DNA from: Rhizobium phaseoli
Lineage (GTDB): Bacteria; Pseudomonadota; Alphaproteobacteria; Rhizobiales; Rhizobiaceae
NCBI RefSeq assembly: GCF_003985125.1
Contig: NZ_ML133575.1
Location: 62,001-126,000 of the forward strand
Length of the DNA stretch: 64,000 nt
Direction: 5' to 3'
In this document: positions 1-7,970 of the stretch, one piece after another
Layout of the letters: each line of letters starts with the position of its first letter
How positions within the stretch are numbered: position 1 is the first letter of the stretch
Position numbers and translations under genes: made by a program
The notes under the pieces: model-generated
The model's database searches: none
The model's input: the letters and a program-made list of their open reading frames with translations, nothing else
What the model was told of the DNA's origin: nothing

Positions 1-907
1 TGACGGCGGCGGAATTGGTATTCTGCGCCAAGCCGATATAGCGGCGCGATTCGAGCACCGAGACGTTTTCGACGTCGGTCTTCTTCGAGCCGTCCTTCGA
101 CCCGGCCTGATCCGCACCGATGTGAACATCCATCGATACGCCGCGACCGTCGGCGCGGCTGAGCCGGAAGGTTCTGCCGTCAGCGGCGTCGGCATTCTGC
201 GCACCTGGAACCCCGATGTCATCCGCCTTGATGCCTTCGACATTGCCGCTGACGGCCGCCAGGGCGTCGGATGCGTGGCCGCTCGTTTTGCCGTCAGCCG
301 CAGTCTTCTTGTCGACAGGCCCGGCCTCCCCGGCCGTGGCGGCGGCGAGTTGAGCGGCGGCGGCCGGCAAGGCGGCGGGCTCCTGCTTCAACAGGCCGAG
401 TACGTCGGAAATGCCGCCGTCATCGTCCTCGCTGTCGGCATCCGCATCTGTTGCCGAGAGGTCGGTCTTGGCGTGTTTGACCCCTTTGGCTGCCTGCGCG
501 GCCTCGTCAGCGGACGGATCCTTGGCATCGAGCTTACCGCGATCGGCCGGCAACTTGGCCTGATCCTTTGCGGGCTTTGCAGCGGCCTTTGCACCATTGG
601 CGACTGTTTCCGGCCGCGCCTCGGCCTGCGCCTTCAGGGCGGCGTCGCTGAGATCGATCAATGGCTTGGCGCCGCTGCGGCGGCGGACCGTGTGCGCCAG
701 CGTCGCCGCGTCGCCGTCGACCACTCCCTGATCCGGCTGCGCATCGTCGGGCGCGTCGTTGGCGGCACTGCCGCTCGCTTTCGCGAGCACATCGGAGAAG
801 TCGCCCTTCTGACCGGCGGCGTCGCCCTTTCCTGCCCCTTTGGCGGATTTCGCGGCCGCAGCCGCGTCCGCACCGGAGGCTCCGCCCGAGACGCTCAAAT
901 CCATCAT
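1..907 (-). CDS. motD: MotD, flagellar hook-length control protein (FliK-like), 5' part only
   Basis: An open frame starts with ATG-ATG at 907 and runs without a stop to the left edge, giving about 302 N-terminal residues. It opens MMDLSVSGGASGADAAAA and is rich in Ala, Lys and Asp with little hydrophobic structure, as expected for the disordered N-terminal half of FliK/MotD proteins, which set hook length and switch export specificity at FlhB. The start overlaps the stop of motC (ATGATGA type), so it is the next gene of the motB-motC operon, matching the motB-motC-motD order of Sinorhizobium and Rhizobium. The conserved C-terminal FliK domain lies outside the window. The name rests mainly on position and composition; the second ATG at 904 is an equally possible start. 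Confidence 0.8.
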   Translation of the reverse strand, partial: MMDLSVSGGASGADAAAAAKSAKGAGKGDAAGQKGDFSDVLAKASGSAANDAPDDAQPDQGVVDGDAATLAHTVRRRSGAKPLIDLSDAALKAQAEARPETVANGAKAAAKPAKDQAKLPADRGKLDAKDPSADEAAQAAKGVKHAKTDLSATDADADSEDDDGGISDVLGLLKQEPAALPAAAAQLAAATAGEAGPVDKKTAADGKTSGHASDALAAVSGNVEGIKADDIGVPGAQNADAADGRTFRLSRADGRGVSMDVHIGADQAGSKDGSKKTDVENVSVLESRRYIGLAQNTNSAAV

Positions 908-2199
908 TGTTCGTTGCCTTCCTGCGCCAGAAGACCATCGATCTCGTCGAGCTTGGATCGGCTGGTCGTCACAAATGCGTTGAATGAGGGGTCGGTATCC
1001 TGGCTCTGGCCAGTCGATGCCACACCTCCCGGAACAGGCTCGGGAGACGCGCCTGGCGCTCCCGGTTGCATGGCTATCGCCGCGGCCTTTTCAGAAGTGA
1101 TTTCTTGATGAGAAGTGTTAGGATCGGATGCTTGCGTCAGGCTTGCCGGATCCGGCGCGCGCAGGATCTGCTCGGCGACGGATCGTGCCGCCGCCTGCAG
1201 CGCCTGGTCCCGCGGCGACAGTGCATTGCCGTCAATGCCGCTGACATTCTTCGCCGCCTGATCGATATCCTGCGTGGGAAGGCCGGCCATGCCGCCGTAA
1301 AAATCGGCGAGCGGGCCGAAGGCATTGTCGGTGCCTGCACCAAGCGATTGCACACGTTCGACCGCCATGCGCGCCAGCTCCGGCTTGCCTGATATTGCGG
1401 CAGCGCGAGCGATGCGCAGATAGACCTCACGCTGGCGCGGAGCATCCATGAAGGACAGGATGTCGACGACATCCTGCGGTTTCACGTCGCGATCATGGGC
1501 GACGACGAGCTTGACGAACAGATCGGCAAATTGGCTGGCATAGGGCGAATGCAGGAAGCGGCGGGCATAACGCTGCGAATAGGCCAGCCCCTTGTCTAGC
1601 AGTCCCTTGTCGACGCAGATGGCGACGGAACGGCGCAAGGCCGCTTCCTCGACAATCGTGCCCGGCGCGGCGAGACGCGCCTGGTCGTAGAGATCCAGCG
1701 CATCCGTCGGTTTCGTGGCGATCAGGACGTTGCCGCCGATCAGCGCCAGGTAGGGACCGATCTTCTTGTCACGATATTCCCTGGCTGTTTCCTCCAGCGT
1801 TTTGGCGACGAGGAGCCCTTTGCCGCTCAGATATTTGCGCAGCACGTCGGTGACGCGGTTGTCGAAATAGCCGTTGACGTCATGGGCGATCAGATATTCG
1901 AGCGTCTGCGGATTGCCGCCGCTCATCGCATAGATCAGCGCAGCATCGACATTGCGGTCGTCGTCGTAGATCGACGTATCGGCCGTGCGCAGCCGCTCGT
2001 CGATCGTGCCCAGCATGAAGCGCTGCATCTCGCCGGCCGAATGATCGCCGGCGACGACCGAATCCTGCACGAACTGCAGCGACCGCAGCATCTTGTACGG
2101 CGAGAGATCGTCCGGATCCTGCGCATTGCCTGCGGCGGGCGAAAGCATCGCCAGGCCGAGGGCTATAAATCCGAGGTAACGATGCTGCCGACGCGCCAT
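904..2199 (-). CDS. motC: MotC, periplasmic chemotaxis/motility protein
   Basis: This 431-residue protein begins with a Sec-type signal peptide (basic MARRQHR, hydrophobic core, cleavage probably after AGNAQ). The mature part is mostly helical with no membrane segment. In rhizobia MotC is a periplasmic protein that binds the MotB periplasmic domain and is needed for flagellar rotation; that role is family knowledge. The C-terminal third is low-complexity (Pro, Ser, Gln, Ala) before a short helical tail. The gene lies 10 nt after motB and its stop overlaps the start of motD, so the three are one operon. Stability of MotC is expected to depend on MotE, encoded at 13320-13859. Confidence 0.9.
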   Translation of the reverse strand: MARRQHRYLGFIALGLAMLSPAAGNAQDPDDLSPYKMLRSLQFVQDSVVAGDHSAGEMQRFMLGTIDERLRTADTSIYDDDRNVDAALIYAMSGGNPQTLEYLIAHDVNGYFDNRVTDVLRKYLSGKGLLVAKTLEETAREYRDKKIGPYLALIGGNVLIATKPTDALDLYDQARLAAPGTIVEEAALRRSVAICVDKGLLDKGLAYSQRYARRFLHSPYASQFADLFVKLVVAHDRDVKPQDVVDILSFMDAPRQREVYLRIARAAAISGKPELARMAVERVQSLGAGTDNAFGPLADFYGGMAGLPTQDIDQAAKNVSGIDGNALSPRDQALQAAARSVAEQILRAPDPASLTQASDPNTSHQEITSEKAAAIAMQPGAPGASPEPVPGGVASTGQSQDTDPSFNAFVTTSRSKLDEIDGLLAQEGNEQ

Positions 2200-2209
2200 C
2201 CGACTATCC

Positions 2210-3532
2210 TTAATCCGCCTGCACCAGGATCTCGATCCGGCGGTTGGCCGCGTTGAACGGGTCGGCAGGCAGTTTCAACCGACGGTCGGCGAAGCCGGAG
2301 ACCTGCGATATGCGCTTCTCGTCCAGCCCGCCGCGCACGAGCATGTAGTAGGCACTTTGGGCGCGATCCATCGACAGCCGCCAGTTCTCGTTCTGGCCGC
2401 CCTTGTACTGACGTCCGTCCGTGTGGCCACGGATGGCGACGGCGCCGCCCCTCTCCTTCAGGATCGTGCCTATCCTTTCCATGGCCAGCACCATCTCCTG
2501 GCGCGGAACCGCGGAACCGATGTTGAACATCGAATCGTCGTTCTGGTCGGAGATGCTGACCAGCAGGCCGCCTTCGGATGCCGTCACCGTCAGGCCTTCG
2601 GCAAGCTTGCCGGCAACGCCGCCGATCTGTTGGGCGATCTGCTGCTGAAGCTCATCCGCTTCCTTCTTCTGCCGTTCGGTCTCGTCCGCGCTCTTGTCAG
2701 CATCCTTTTGGTGATCGGCGTTCTTCTCGGCCTCCGCCTTCTTCTCGTCGGGCGCCTTACCATCCGTCGTCTTGCCGCCCTTGGTCTCGGGCGCGCCCTT
2801 GGTTTCCTTGCTCTCCTTGGCGTCCTTGGCGGGCTTCTGGTCGGTCGCCAAAGGCACCGGCTTCATATCCTCGGCCTTGGCGACCTCGGTTGCCGCACCT
2901 TCGGTCGCCTGCTCCGCGCTCTTGCCGGGCGGCAGGGCTTTTCCAGCCGTTGTCACCTCGACCTGCTTCGTCCAGAAATCCGGATCGAAGGGATCGCGAT
3001 AGGCTTCGCCGCCATCGGCGCCGGTCGCCGGGCCGGAATCGGCCGCGCCGCCATCGCCCTTGGCGCTGACATTGGCCTGCTGGCCGACTTCCTGGGCGAT
3101 CTCGGCAAGAACCGAATATGGATTTTCGAAAAAGTCGGCTTCGGAATAATTGGTCTGGTCGCCTGAAGTCGATGTCTGGTCGTCACCATCGGCGGCGGAC
3201 TTGCCCTCAGTCGGATTGTCTTCCTTCTGCTTCGACTTTTCCTTCTTTTCCTCACCCTCGGCATGGTCGACGGGCTTCTTCAGGCCCTTCTCCGTCGGCT
3301 TTTCGTCGGCGAGCTTGATCGGATTGAAATAGGTCGCGACCGCGGCCTTGGTTTCCTCGTTGGCGGCGTTGACAAGCCACATGACCAGGAAGAACGCCAT
3401 CATCGCCGTCATGAAGTCGGCATAGGCAATTTTCCACGCACCGCCATGGGCACCATCGTGATCACCGCCGCCATGCCGCTTGACGATGATGATCTCGTTC
3501 CTGCCGTGGTGATGGTTTTCGCCTTCGCTCAT
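2210..3532 (-). CDS. motB: MotB, flagellar stator protein
   Basis: This 440-residue stator subunit anchors the proton channel to peptidoglycan. The N-terminal region is His- and Gly-rich and is followed by one membrane helix starting AYADFMTAMMAFFLVMW; Asp39 in it is the conserved proton-binding residue. Residues about 70-300 are a long Lys/Glu/Asp/Ala-rich segment, far longer than in enteric MotB (about 308 residues in total). The C-terminal OmpA-like domain (about 315-440) carries the peptidoglycan-binding signature GHTDGRQYKGG and ends NRRIEILVQAD. The start overlaps the upstream fliH-like stop by 4 nt. MotA, its partner, is encoded separately at 20547, which is usual in rhizobia. Confidence 0.95.
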   Translation of the reverse strand: MSEGENHHHGRNEIIIVKRHGGGDHDGAHGGAWKIAYADFMTAMMAFFLVMWLVNAANEETKAAVATYFNPIKLADEKPTEKGLKKPVDHAEGEEKKEKSKQKEDNPTEGKSAADGDDQTSTSGDQTNYSEADFFENPYSVLAEIAQEVGQQANVSAKGDGGAADSGPATGADGGEAYRDPFDPDFWTKQVEVTTAGKALPPGKSAEQATEGAATEVAKAEDMKPVPLATDQKPAKDAKESKETKGAPETKGGKTTDGKAPDEKKAEAEKNADHQKDADKSADETERQKKEADELQQQIAQQIGGVAGKLAEGLTVTASEGGLLVSISDQNDDSMFNIGSAVPRQEMVLAMERIGTILKERGGAVAIRGHTDGRQYKGGQNENWRLSMDRAQSAYYMLVRGGLDEKRISQVSGFADRRLKLPADPFNAANRRIEILVQAD

Positions 3533-4158
3533 TCGAGAACTTTCTTCAAGCTGGCCGCCCAGGCGGACATACGGGTGACGATGACGGAGTCACCGATTTC
3601 GACGGCAAGATCGATATCGTCGCTCTCCAGGTGGCGAACCGCGGTGGCATGTTCGCCGAGCTCGGCCTTCAATATGTCGAAGAGGCGGGTCGGCCCCCTG
3701 ACGACGATCGGTCCGGCAGCACCCTCGAGGATCGCGTCGCGCAGCAATGCGGCGAGGTTTTCGGCGGCCTTGGCCGCAAGCGCCTCGGTCATGACGGGCG
3801 CAATCGCCGCAGCCGCGCCGGCGCTGACCAGTTGGGCGAGTTCTTCGGCAATATCGCGCACGCGCGAGGCAATGACGGCGGCCGCCTCGACTTCATAGCG
3901 GAGCTTCAGTTCTTCGAGCTCGCGCGCATGGATCTCGGCCAGAGCGCGCGCCTCGCTTTCGTATTTCTCGGTCAATTCAGCGGTCGCCGCCGCATGGCCT
4001 TGCGCATAGGCATCGCGACGCTCCGCCTCGACGTCGACCGATGGTTCGCTCGGTGCCTCGGGAAAAGCATCGCCGGGAAAGTCGTCGATGTCGATGATCG
4101 GCGCCGACGGTTTCGGCTCGCCGAAATCCTTCAAATACCGAGAAAGCGAAATGCTCAT
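3529..4158 (-). CDS. FliH-like flagellar export-ATPase regulator (putative)
   Basis: This 209-residue protein is predicted to be soluble, with an acidic N-terminus, a long alpha-helical Ala/Glu-rich middle (about residues 45-125) and a compact C-terminal part containing IVVRGP and IEIGD-like strands. This layout fits the FliH/YscL family, which tethers the FliI ATPase to the export apparatus; no other FliH candidate occurs in the window although FliI is present at 18161. I chose ATG 4158 (MSISLSRYL), preceded by GGATGG at a good distance, over an upstream start at 4185. The stop overlaps motB by 4 nt (ATGA). The assignment is from shape and context; sequence identity to enteric FliH would be low. 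Confidence 0.6.
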   Translation of the reverse strand: MSISLSRYLKDFGEPKPSAPIIDIDDFPGDAFPEAPSEPSVDVEAERRDAYAQGHAAATAELTEKYESEARALAEIHARELEELKLRYEVEAAAVIASRVRDIAEELAQLVSAGAAAAIAPVMTEALAAKAAENLAALLRDAILEGAAGPIVVRGPTRLFDILKAELGEHATAVRHLESDDIDLAVEIGDSVIVTRMSAWAASLKKVLE

Positions 4159-4359
4159 AGAAACCATCCAGCATCCGGGAGACACGCAGCATGCTGCCCC
4201 CCGTTCAAAATGACCTTGCGCGCGACATGTCCTTCGCGGCGAACAAGGGCTTGACCTTGCGCCGGCATGATTTCGGACGATGCCTTCATGCCGGAAACTA
4301 GGAAGTCAAACTTGCGCGAGGGTGAATGGCGCCGCCGCCATCGACGATCGCGCCCAGCT

Positions 4360-5322
4360 CTATTCCAGCAGAATGAGGATCTTGCTGGCGGCCGTGTTCA
4401 GGATCGAGATCGCTTCCACGGCCATCTGCTTCTGGGTTTCTATCGCCTTTTGCCGGATCGAAGCCTCGTCCATATCGGTATCGACGAGCGCGCCGACGCT
4501 CTTGTCGATCGAATCGGACAGATCGGCGGTGTAGTCGATCTGATCGTCGATGCGCGCCTTCATCACGCCGATCGAGGCGGATGTCGTCGTCAGCGAGGAG
4601 AGCAGAGAGTCGGTGACATCCAGCATGTCGGCGAGCTGGGCGTCCGTGGTGTTCTTGCCGATCGCGACTTCCGTGCCCGTCGCCGGCGTCGTCGAATCGG
4701 CGTCCAGCAGGTAATAATTCCGCGGTCCCGTGCCGCTATTGTTGATCGCCTGGGCATCAACTGCCTTGGTGAACAGGCCGCCGCTCGCATTGTTCTTATC
4801 TATGAGGATGGTCTGCGACGACGGGAAGTCGATGCTCTGAGCCTGGTATTCGCCGGTCGAGGCGCGCACGAAACCCGAAATGACCGACCATGTCGGCGGC
4901 GACGCCTTGTCACTGTTCAGCAACCAGTTCTCCCCTGCAAAGGACGTCGATTCGACGACGGTCCTCAGCTGGTCCTTGTATTCGCTGATCTCGGCGTTGA
5001 TCTTATCCTTGTCGGTGCCGGGCTCTCTTGCCGCAACGAGCTTGGTGCGAATCTGGGTGACGAGATCGATCGCCGAAGTCATCGCCGTATAGGTCGCATC
5101 CACCTTGGCGGCACCGAGACCGAGCGCGTCGCCGATCGTGCCGAGATTGGTGCTGTCCGAGCGCATGACGGTCGCGACCGACCAGTAAGAGGCGTCGTCG
5201 GCGGCCGTCTCGATCCGATATCCCGAAGACACTTGCTGCTGGGTCTGGCTGGCTTCTTTGTTGATGCTGCGCAGCACCGAAAGTGCATTCACCGCGGCCG
5301 CGCTGGTAATCTTAACGGTCAT
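4360..5322 (-). CDS. flaD: Flagellin, divergent fourth copy (FlaD)
   Basis: This 320-residue flagellin has the conserved N-terminal D0/D1 region (MTVKITSAAAVNALSVLRS, QVSSGYRIETAADDASYWSV) and C-terminal D1/D0 region (IDDQIDYTADLSDSID, EAISILNTAASKILILLE). It differs clearly from the three tandem copies that follow and has a longer variable centre. An upstream ATG at 5388 keeps the frame open, but it falls inside a GGCATGANGC element shared with the other flagellin upstream regions, so ATG 5322 is the better start although its ribosome binding site is weak. In R. leguminosarum the fourth gene of this array is called flaD; the symbol follows that order. It is probably a minor filament subunit. 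Confidence 0.85.
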   Translation of the reverse strand: MTVKITSAAAVNALSVLRSINKEASQTQQQVSSGYRIETAADDASYWSVATVMRSDSTNLGTIGDALGLGAAKVDATYTAMTSAIDLVTQIRTKLVAAREPGTDKDKINAEISEYKDQLRTVVESTSFAGENWLLNSDKASPPTWSVISGFVRASTGEYQAQSIDFPSSQTILIDKNNASGGLFTKAVDAQAINNSGTGPRNYYLLDADSTTPATGTEVAIGKNTTDAQLADMLDVTDSLLSSLTTTSASIGVMKARIDDQIDYTADLSDSIDKSVGALVDTDMDEASIRQKAIETQKQMAVEAISILNTAASKILILLE

Positions 5323-5376
5323 CGACAGGGTCTCGGAATCAGATGAAAGGGCAGGCCGGACTGCCGGCAGCGACTG

Positions 5377-5392
5377 GCGTGGCGTCATGCCT
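5377..5392 (-). promoter_or_regulatory. Flagellin upstream element, flaD copy
   Basis: On the minus strand this reads AGGCATGACGCCACGC, matching the AGGCATGANGCTGATC element found upstream of flaC, flaB and, with one change, flaA. It ends 54 nt before the flaD ATG; in the other three the gap is 64-66 nt. A second block, TCCGGCCTGCCCTTT at about 5346-5360, resembles TCCGGAATGTCCCTT upstream of flaB and flaC. A promoter or Rem-type activator site is an inference. Confidence 0.45.
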
Positions 5393-5525
5393 CCGGTGGA
5401 TCTCCACCGGCGTGTCGCAAAAACAAATCAACTCAAGGTCAGGTTAACTCGATACCAAGCTGTTGAGCAAGAGCGCGGCCACGAGCCGCAGCCAGCGAAA
5501 CTTCGCCCGGAGCAACCTATTGATA

Positions 5526-5560
5526 TAAAAGAAAGAACCGCGCCGTTTCGGGCGCGGTCC
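5526..5560 (-). terminator. Rho-independent terminator of flaC
   Basis: Inverted repeat ACCGCGCC (5537-5544) and GGCGCGGT (5551-5558) with a 6-nt loop, followed on the minus strand by a T-rich tract (TTCTTTCTTTT). It lies 65 nt after the flaC stop. Confidence 0.75.
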
Positions 5561-5622
5561 GGAAGGTTTTCTGCGTGGCGCCGGACGGCGGCGCAAGATT
5601 CGGTCCAGCTTCAGCGGGGCGA

Positions 5623-6534
5623 TTAGCTGCGGAACAGGGTGAGGATGTTCTGCGCGCTGGAATTGGCGATCGACAGCGACTGGATGGCCAGCTGCTGCTG
5701 GGTCTGCAACGCCGTCAGCTTACTCGATTCCTCTTCCATGTCGGCATCGACGAGGCGACCGACGCCTGAGTCGATCGAGTCGCTCAGCGCTCCGACGAAG
5801 TTTTCCTGCAGTTCGATGCGGGTGGAAATCGAACCGAGCTGCGAGGCAGCCTTGGTCATGGCTTCGAGACCGGCCTCGATCGAGGTCAGCGCCATGGAGA
5901 TCTCAACCGAACCGAAGGTGCTGATATCCATCGAATAGATCGAGCCGATCGTACCGTATGACGTGCCGATAATGCCGGCGCTCGTATCGATCGTGCCGGT
6001 CGAGGTCATGCCGAAGAGAACGTTGCCCGAGGAGCTCGTGTCCAGGACGTAGTCCGTCGTCTTGACCGAGACATTGCCGTTGCCGTCGCGGACGAAGGTC
6101 GACACGACGCTCTTGGTGCCGTCAGCGCCGGCGACCCAGTTTTCACCGGAGAAGGAAGCCGACTGCGCGATGCTCAGAAGCTGCTGCTGCAGCTGACCGA
6201 TTTCCTCCTGGACCTTGGTCTTGTCGACGCCCTTTTCGGTTGCGGCAACGATCTTCGCCTTGATCTCACTGATGACGTCGATGGCGCTGTCCATGGCGGA
6301 ATAGGCAGTGTCGACCTTGGCGGCGCCGAGGCCGAGAGCGTCGGAAACGGCAGACAGCGCCTTGTTGTCCGAACGCATGGTCGTTGCGATCGACCAGTAG
6401 GCGGCATTGTCGGCGGCCTTTTCGACGCGGTAACCCGAGGATACACGGTTCTGCGTGCCTTCGAGGCTGTCGTTGATGCCGCGGAGCGTCTGAAGGGCGG
6501 CCATCGCCGCGACGTTGGTCAAAATGCTGGTCAT
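5623..6534 (-). CDS. flaC: Flagellin, third tandem copy (FlaC)
   Basis: This 303-residue flagellin is a close paralogue of the two copies to its right. It shares the N-terminal MTSI.TN.AAMAALQTLRGIN, the SSGYRVEKAADNAAYWSIAT motif and the C-terminal LQTQQQLAIQSLSIANSSAQNIL. The variable centre (about residues 140-210) is the main site of difference. Each flagellin has its own upstream region and terminator, so they can be expressed independently. The upstream region carries two perfect CtrA-type boxes and the shared flagellin promoter-like element. Complex filaments in rhizobia are built from several flagellins, usually with FlaA as the principal one; the order-based symbol is taken from R. 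leguminosarum. Confidence 0.92.
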   Translation of the reverse strand: MTSILTNVAAMAALQTLRGINDSLEGTQNRVSSGYRVEKAADNAAYWSIATTMRSDNKALSAVSDALGLGAAKVDTAYSAMDSAIDVISEIKAKIVAATEKGVDKTKVQEEIGQLQQQLLSIAQSASFSGENWVAGADGTKSVVSTFVRDGNGNVSVKTTDYVLDTSSSGNVLFGMTSTGTIDTSAGIIGTSYGTIGSIYSMDISTFGSVEISMALTSIEAGLEAMTKAASQLGSISTRIELQENFVGALSDSIDSGVGRLVDADMEEESSKLTALQTQQQLAIQSLSIANSSAQNILTLFRS

Positions 6535-6598
6535 GAAATGATTGCCCCTTGTCGGCAGGTGGGAAAAAGGGACATTCCGGAAAGCTACCGGGAACGGG

Positions 6599-6614
6599 GA
6601 TCAGCCTCATGCCT
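6599..6614 (-). promoter_or_regulatory. Flagellin upstream element, flaC copy
   Basis: The minus strand reads AGGCATGAGGCTGATC, 64 nt before the flaC ATG, preceded by GTTAAC. A second conserved block TCCGGAATGTCCCTT lies at about 6568-6582. Both blocks recur at nearly the same distances in flaA and flaB, which is what a promoter or activator site would give. Confidence 0.5.
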
Positions 6615-6625
6615 GTTAACCGGTT

Positions 6626-6641
6626 TTAAATTTCGGTTAAC
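6626..6641 (+). promoter_or_regulatory. CtrA-type box upstream of flaC (1)
   Basis: A perfect TTAA-N7-TTAAC match (TTAA 6626-6629, TTAAC 6637-6641), about 92-107 nt upstream of the flaC start. This is the full-site consensus of the cell-cycle regulator CtrA in alphaproteobacteria. Binding is inferred, not shown. Confidence 0.5.
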
Positions 6642-6677
6642 CCGCCGTCTCGTTGGCCTCAGAAAACAGCATTATGG

Positions 6678-6693
6678 TTAATCAATCCTTAAC
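6678..6693 (+). promoter_or_regulatory. CtrA-type box upstream of flaC (2)
   Basis: A second perfect TTAA-N7-TTAAC match (TTAA 6678-6681, TTAAC 6689-6693), 52 bp from the first and in the same orientation. Two full sites in one 240-bp intergenic region are unlikely by chance in DNA of this GC content, although the intergenic stretch itself is AT-rich. Confidence 0.5.
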
Positions 6694-6699
6694 GGAAAT

Positions 6700-6729
6700 A
6701 AAAAAGCCGCGCTCCATCGAAGCGCGGCT
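6700..6729 (-). terminator. Rho-independent terminator of flaB
   Basis: Perfect 8-bp stem GCCGCGCT (6706-6713) / AGCGCGGC (6721-6728) with a 7-nt loop, followed on the minus strand by TTTTTTAT. It lies about 50 nt after the flaB stop. Confidence 0.85.
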
Positions 6730-6780
6730 CTATTTCGAGACGCCCGCCGGAGACCGGCGGGCCATATTTTCTGCCGGATA

Positions 6781-7689
6781 TTAGCCGCGGAAGAGCGACA
6801 GGATGGTCTGCGAAGAGGAGTTCGCAATCGACAGCGACTGGACAGCCAGCTGCTGCTGGGTCTGCAGGGCGCTGAGCTTGGAGGATTCTTCTTCCATGTT
6901 GGCGTCGACGAGGCGGCCGACACCGGAGTCGATCGAGTCGCTGAGCGCGTTGACGAAGTTTTCCTGCAGTTCGATGCGCTTGGAGATCGAGCCGAGAGCT
7001 GCACCGGCGCTGGTCATGGACTTCAGAGCCGATTCGACGTTCGTCAGAGCGGTCTGGATCTGGCCGAGGGTGAAGTTGGTGATGTCCATCGCGTAGACCG
7101 AACCGGTCGCGCCATTCGACGTGCCGAGGATACCCGTGGAGGTTTCGACCGCGCCGCCGCTCATGCCGAACAGAACGTTGCCGGCGGAGCTGTCGTCGAG
7201 AACGTAGTCGGTCATCACGACGGAAACGGCGTTGGAGCCGTCGCGGACGAAGGAAGCGACGACGTTCTTGGTGCCGTCAGCACCGGCAACCCAGTTTTCA
7301 CCGGAGAAGGACGCCGACTGAGCGATGCTGAGCAGCTGCTGCTGCAGCTGGCTGATTTCTTCCTGGACCTTGGCCTTGTCGACACCGTTTTCAGTGGCGG
7401 CTACGAGCTTGGCCTTGATGTCACCGACGACGTCGATGGCGCTGTCCATGGCGGAGTAAGCGGTGTCGACCTTGGCGGCGCCGAGACCGAGAGCGTCGGA
7501 AACAGCGGAAAGTGCCTTGTTGTCCGAACGCATGGTCGTTGCGATCGACCAGTAAGCGGCATTGTCGGCAGCCTTGCCGACGCGATAGCCGGACGAAACG
7601 TGAGCCTGGGTCGTCTGGAGGCCCTGGTTGATGCCGCGGAGAGTCTGGAGGGCTGCCATTGCAGCATTATTGGTGTTGATGCTCGTCAT
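6781..7689 (-). CDS. flaB: Flagellin, second tandem copy (FlaB)
   Basis: This 302-residue flagellin is very similar to the copy at 7971-8876 throughout, including most of the centre (FVRDGSNAVSV, YVLDDSSAGNVLFGMS). It has the usual D0/D1 ends: MTSINTNNAAMAALQTLRG at the N-terminus and QQQLAVQSLSIANSSSQTI near the C-terminus. It has its own terminator and an upstream region with the shared two-block element. The strong nucleotide similarity to flaA makes gene conversion or deletion between the copies plausible. Confidence 0.93.
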   Translation of the reverse strand: MTSINTNNAAMAALQTLRGINQGLQTTQAHVSSGYRVGKAADNAAYWSIATTMRSDNKALSAVSDALGLGAAKVDTAYSAMDSAIDVVGDIKAKLVAATENGVDKAKVQEEISQLQQQLLSIAQSASFSGENWVAGADGTKNVVASFVRDGSNAVSVVMTDYVLDDSSAGNVLFGMSGGAVETSTGILGTSNGATGSVYAMDITNFTLGQIQTALTNVESALKSMTSAGAALGSISKRIELQENFVNALSDSIDSGVGRLVDANMEEESSKLSALQTQQQLAVQSLSIANSSSQTILSLFRG

Positions 7690-7754
7690 AGTCTGATTGC
7701 CCCTTATTGGCAGAATTTAAGAAGGGACATTCCGGATTTTGGCCGGCCCACAGC

Positions 7755-7770
7755 GATCAGCATCATGCCT
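7755..7770 (-). promoter_or_regulatory. Flagellin upstream element, flaB copy
   Basis: The minus strand reads AGGCATGATGCTGATC, 65 nt before the flaB ATG, preceded by GTTAAC, with the second block TCCGGAATGTCCCTT at about 7721-7735. Sequence and spacing match the flaC and flaA regions. Confidence 0.5.
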
Positions 7771-7895
7771 GTTAACCATTCTCGTTAAGGTTAACTCGCC
7801 GTTTCGATGGGCCTAGAAAACAGCAAGATGGTTAAGGAAAGCTAAATTAAAAACGGAAATAGTGTAAAAATATCTGAGGCTTAGACGGATTCTCA

Positions 7896-7910
7896 TTAAC
7901 CTTATATTAA
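7896..7910 (+). promoter_or_regulatory. CtrA-type box in the flaA-flaB intergenic region
   Basis: TTAA-N7-TTAA (TTAA 7896-7899 and 7907-7910), followed by A rather than the preferred C. It lies about 207 nt upstream of flaB and next to the flaA terminator, so its role is less clear than that of the pair before flaC. Confidence 0.3.
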
Positions 7911-7946
7911 AACATTTCGCGGCCGGGGATAACCCGGCCGCGAAAC
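7908..7946 (-). terminator. Rho-independent terminator of flaA
   Basis: A perfect 13-bp stem, TTTCGCGGCCGGG (7915-7927) with CCCGGCCGCGAAA (7933-7945), closes a 5-nt loop and is followed on the minus strand by TGTTTTAATATAA. It lies about 25 nt after the flaA stop. Confidence 0.85.
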
Positions 7947-7970
7947 TTGGAAGCCTTGTGCCGACCGCTC

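Noticed and set aside
122..1108. Plus-strand frame across motD and the motC end
   Set aside because: Antisense to motD and motC; shadow composition.
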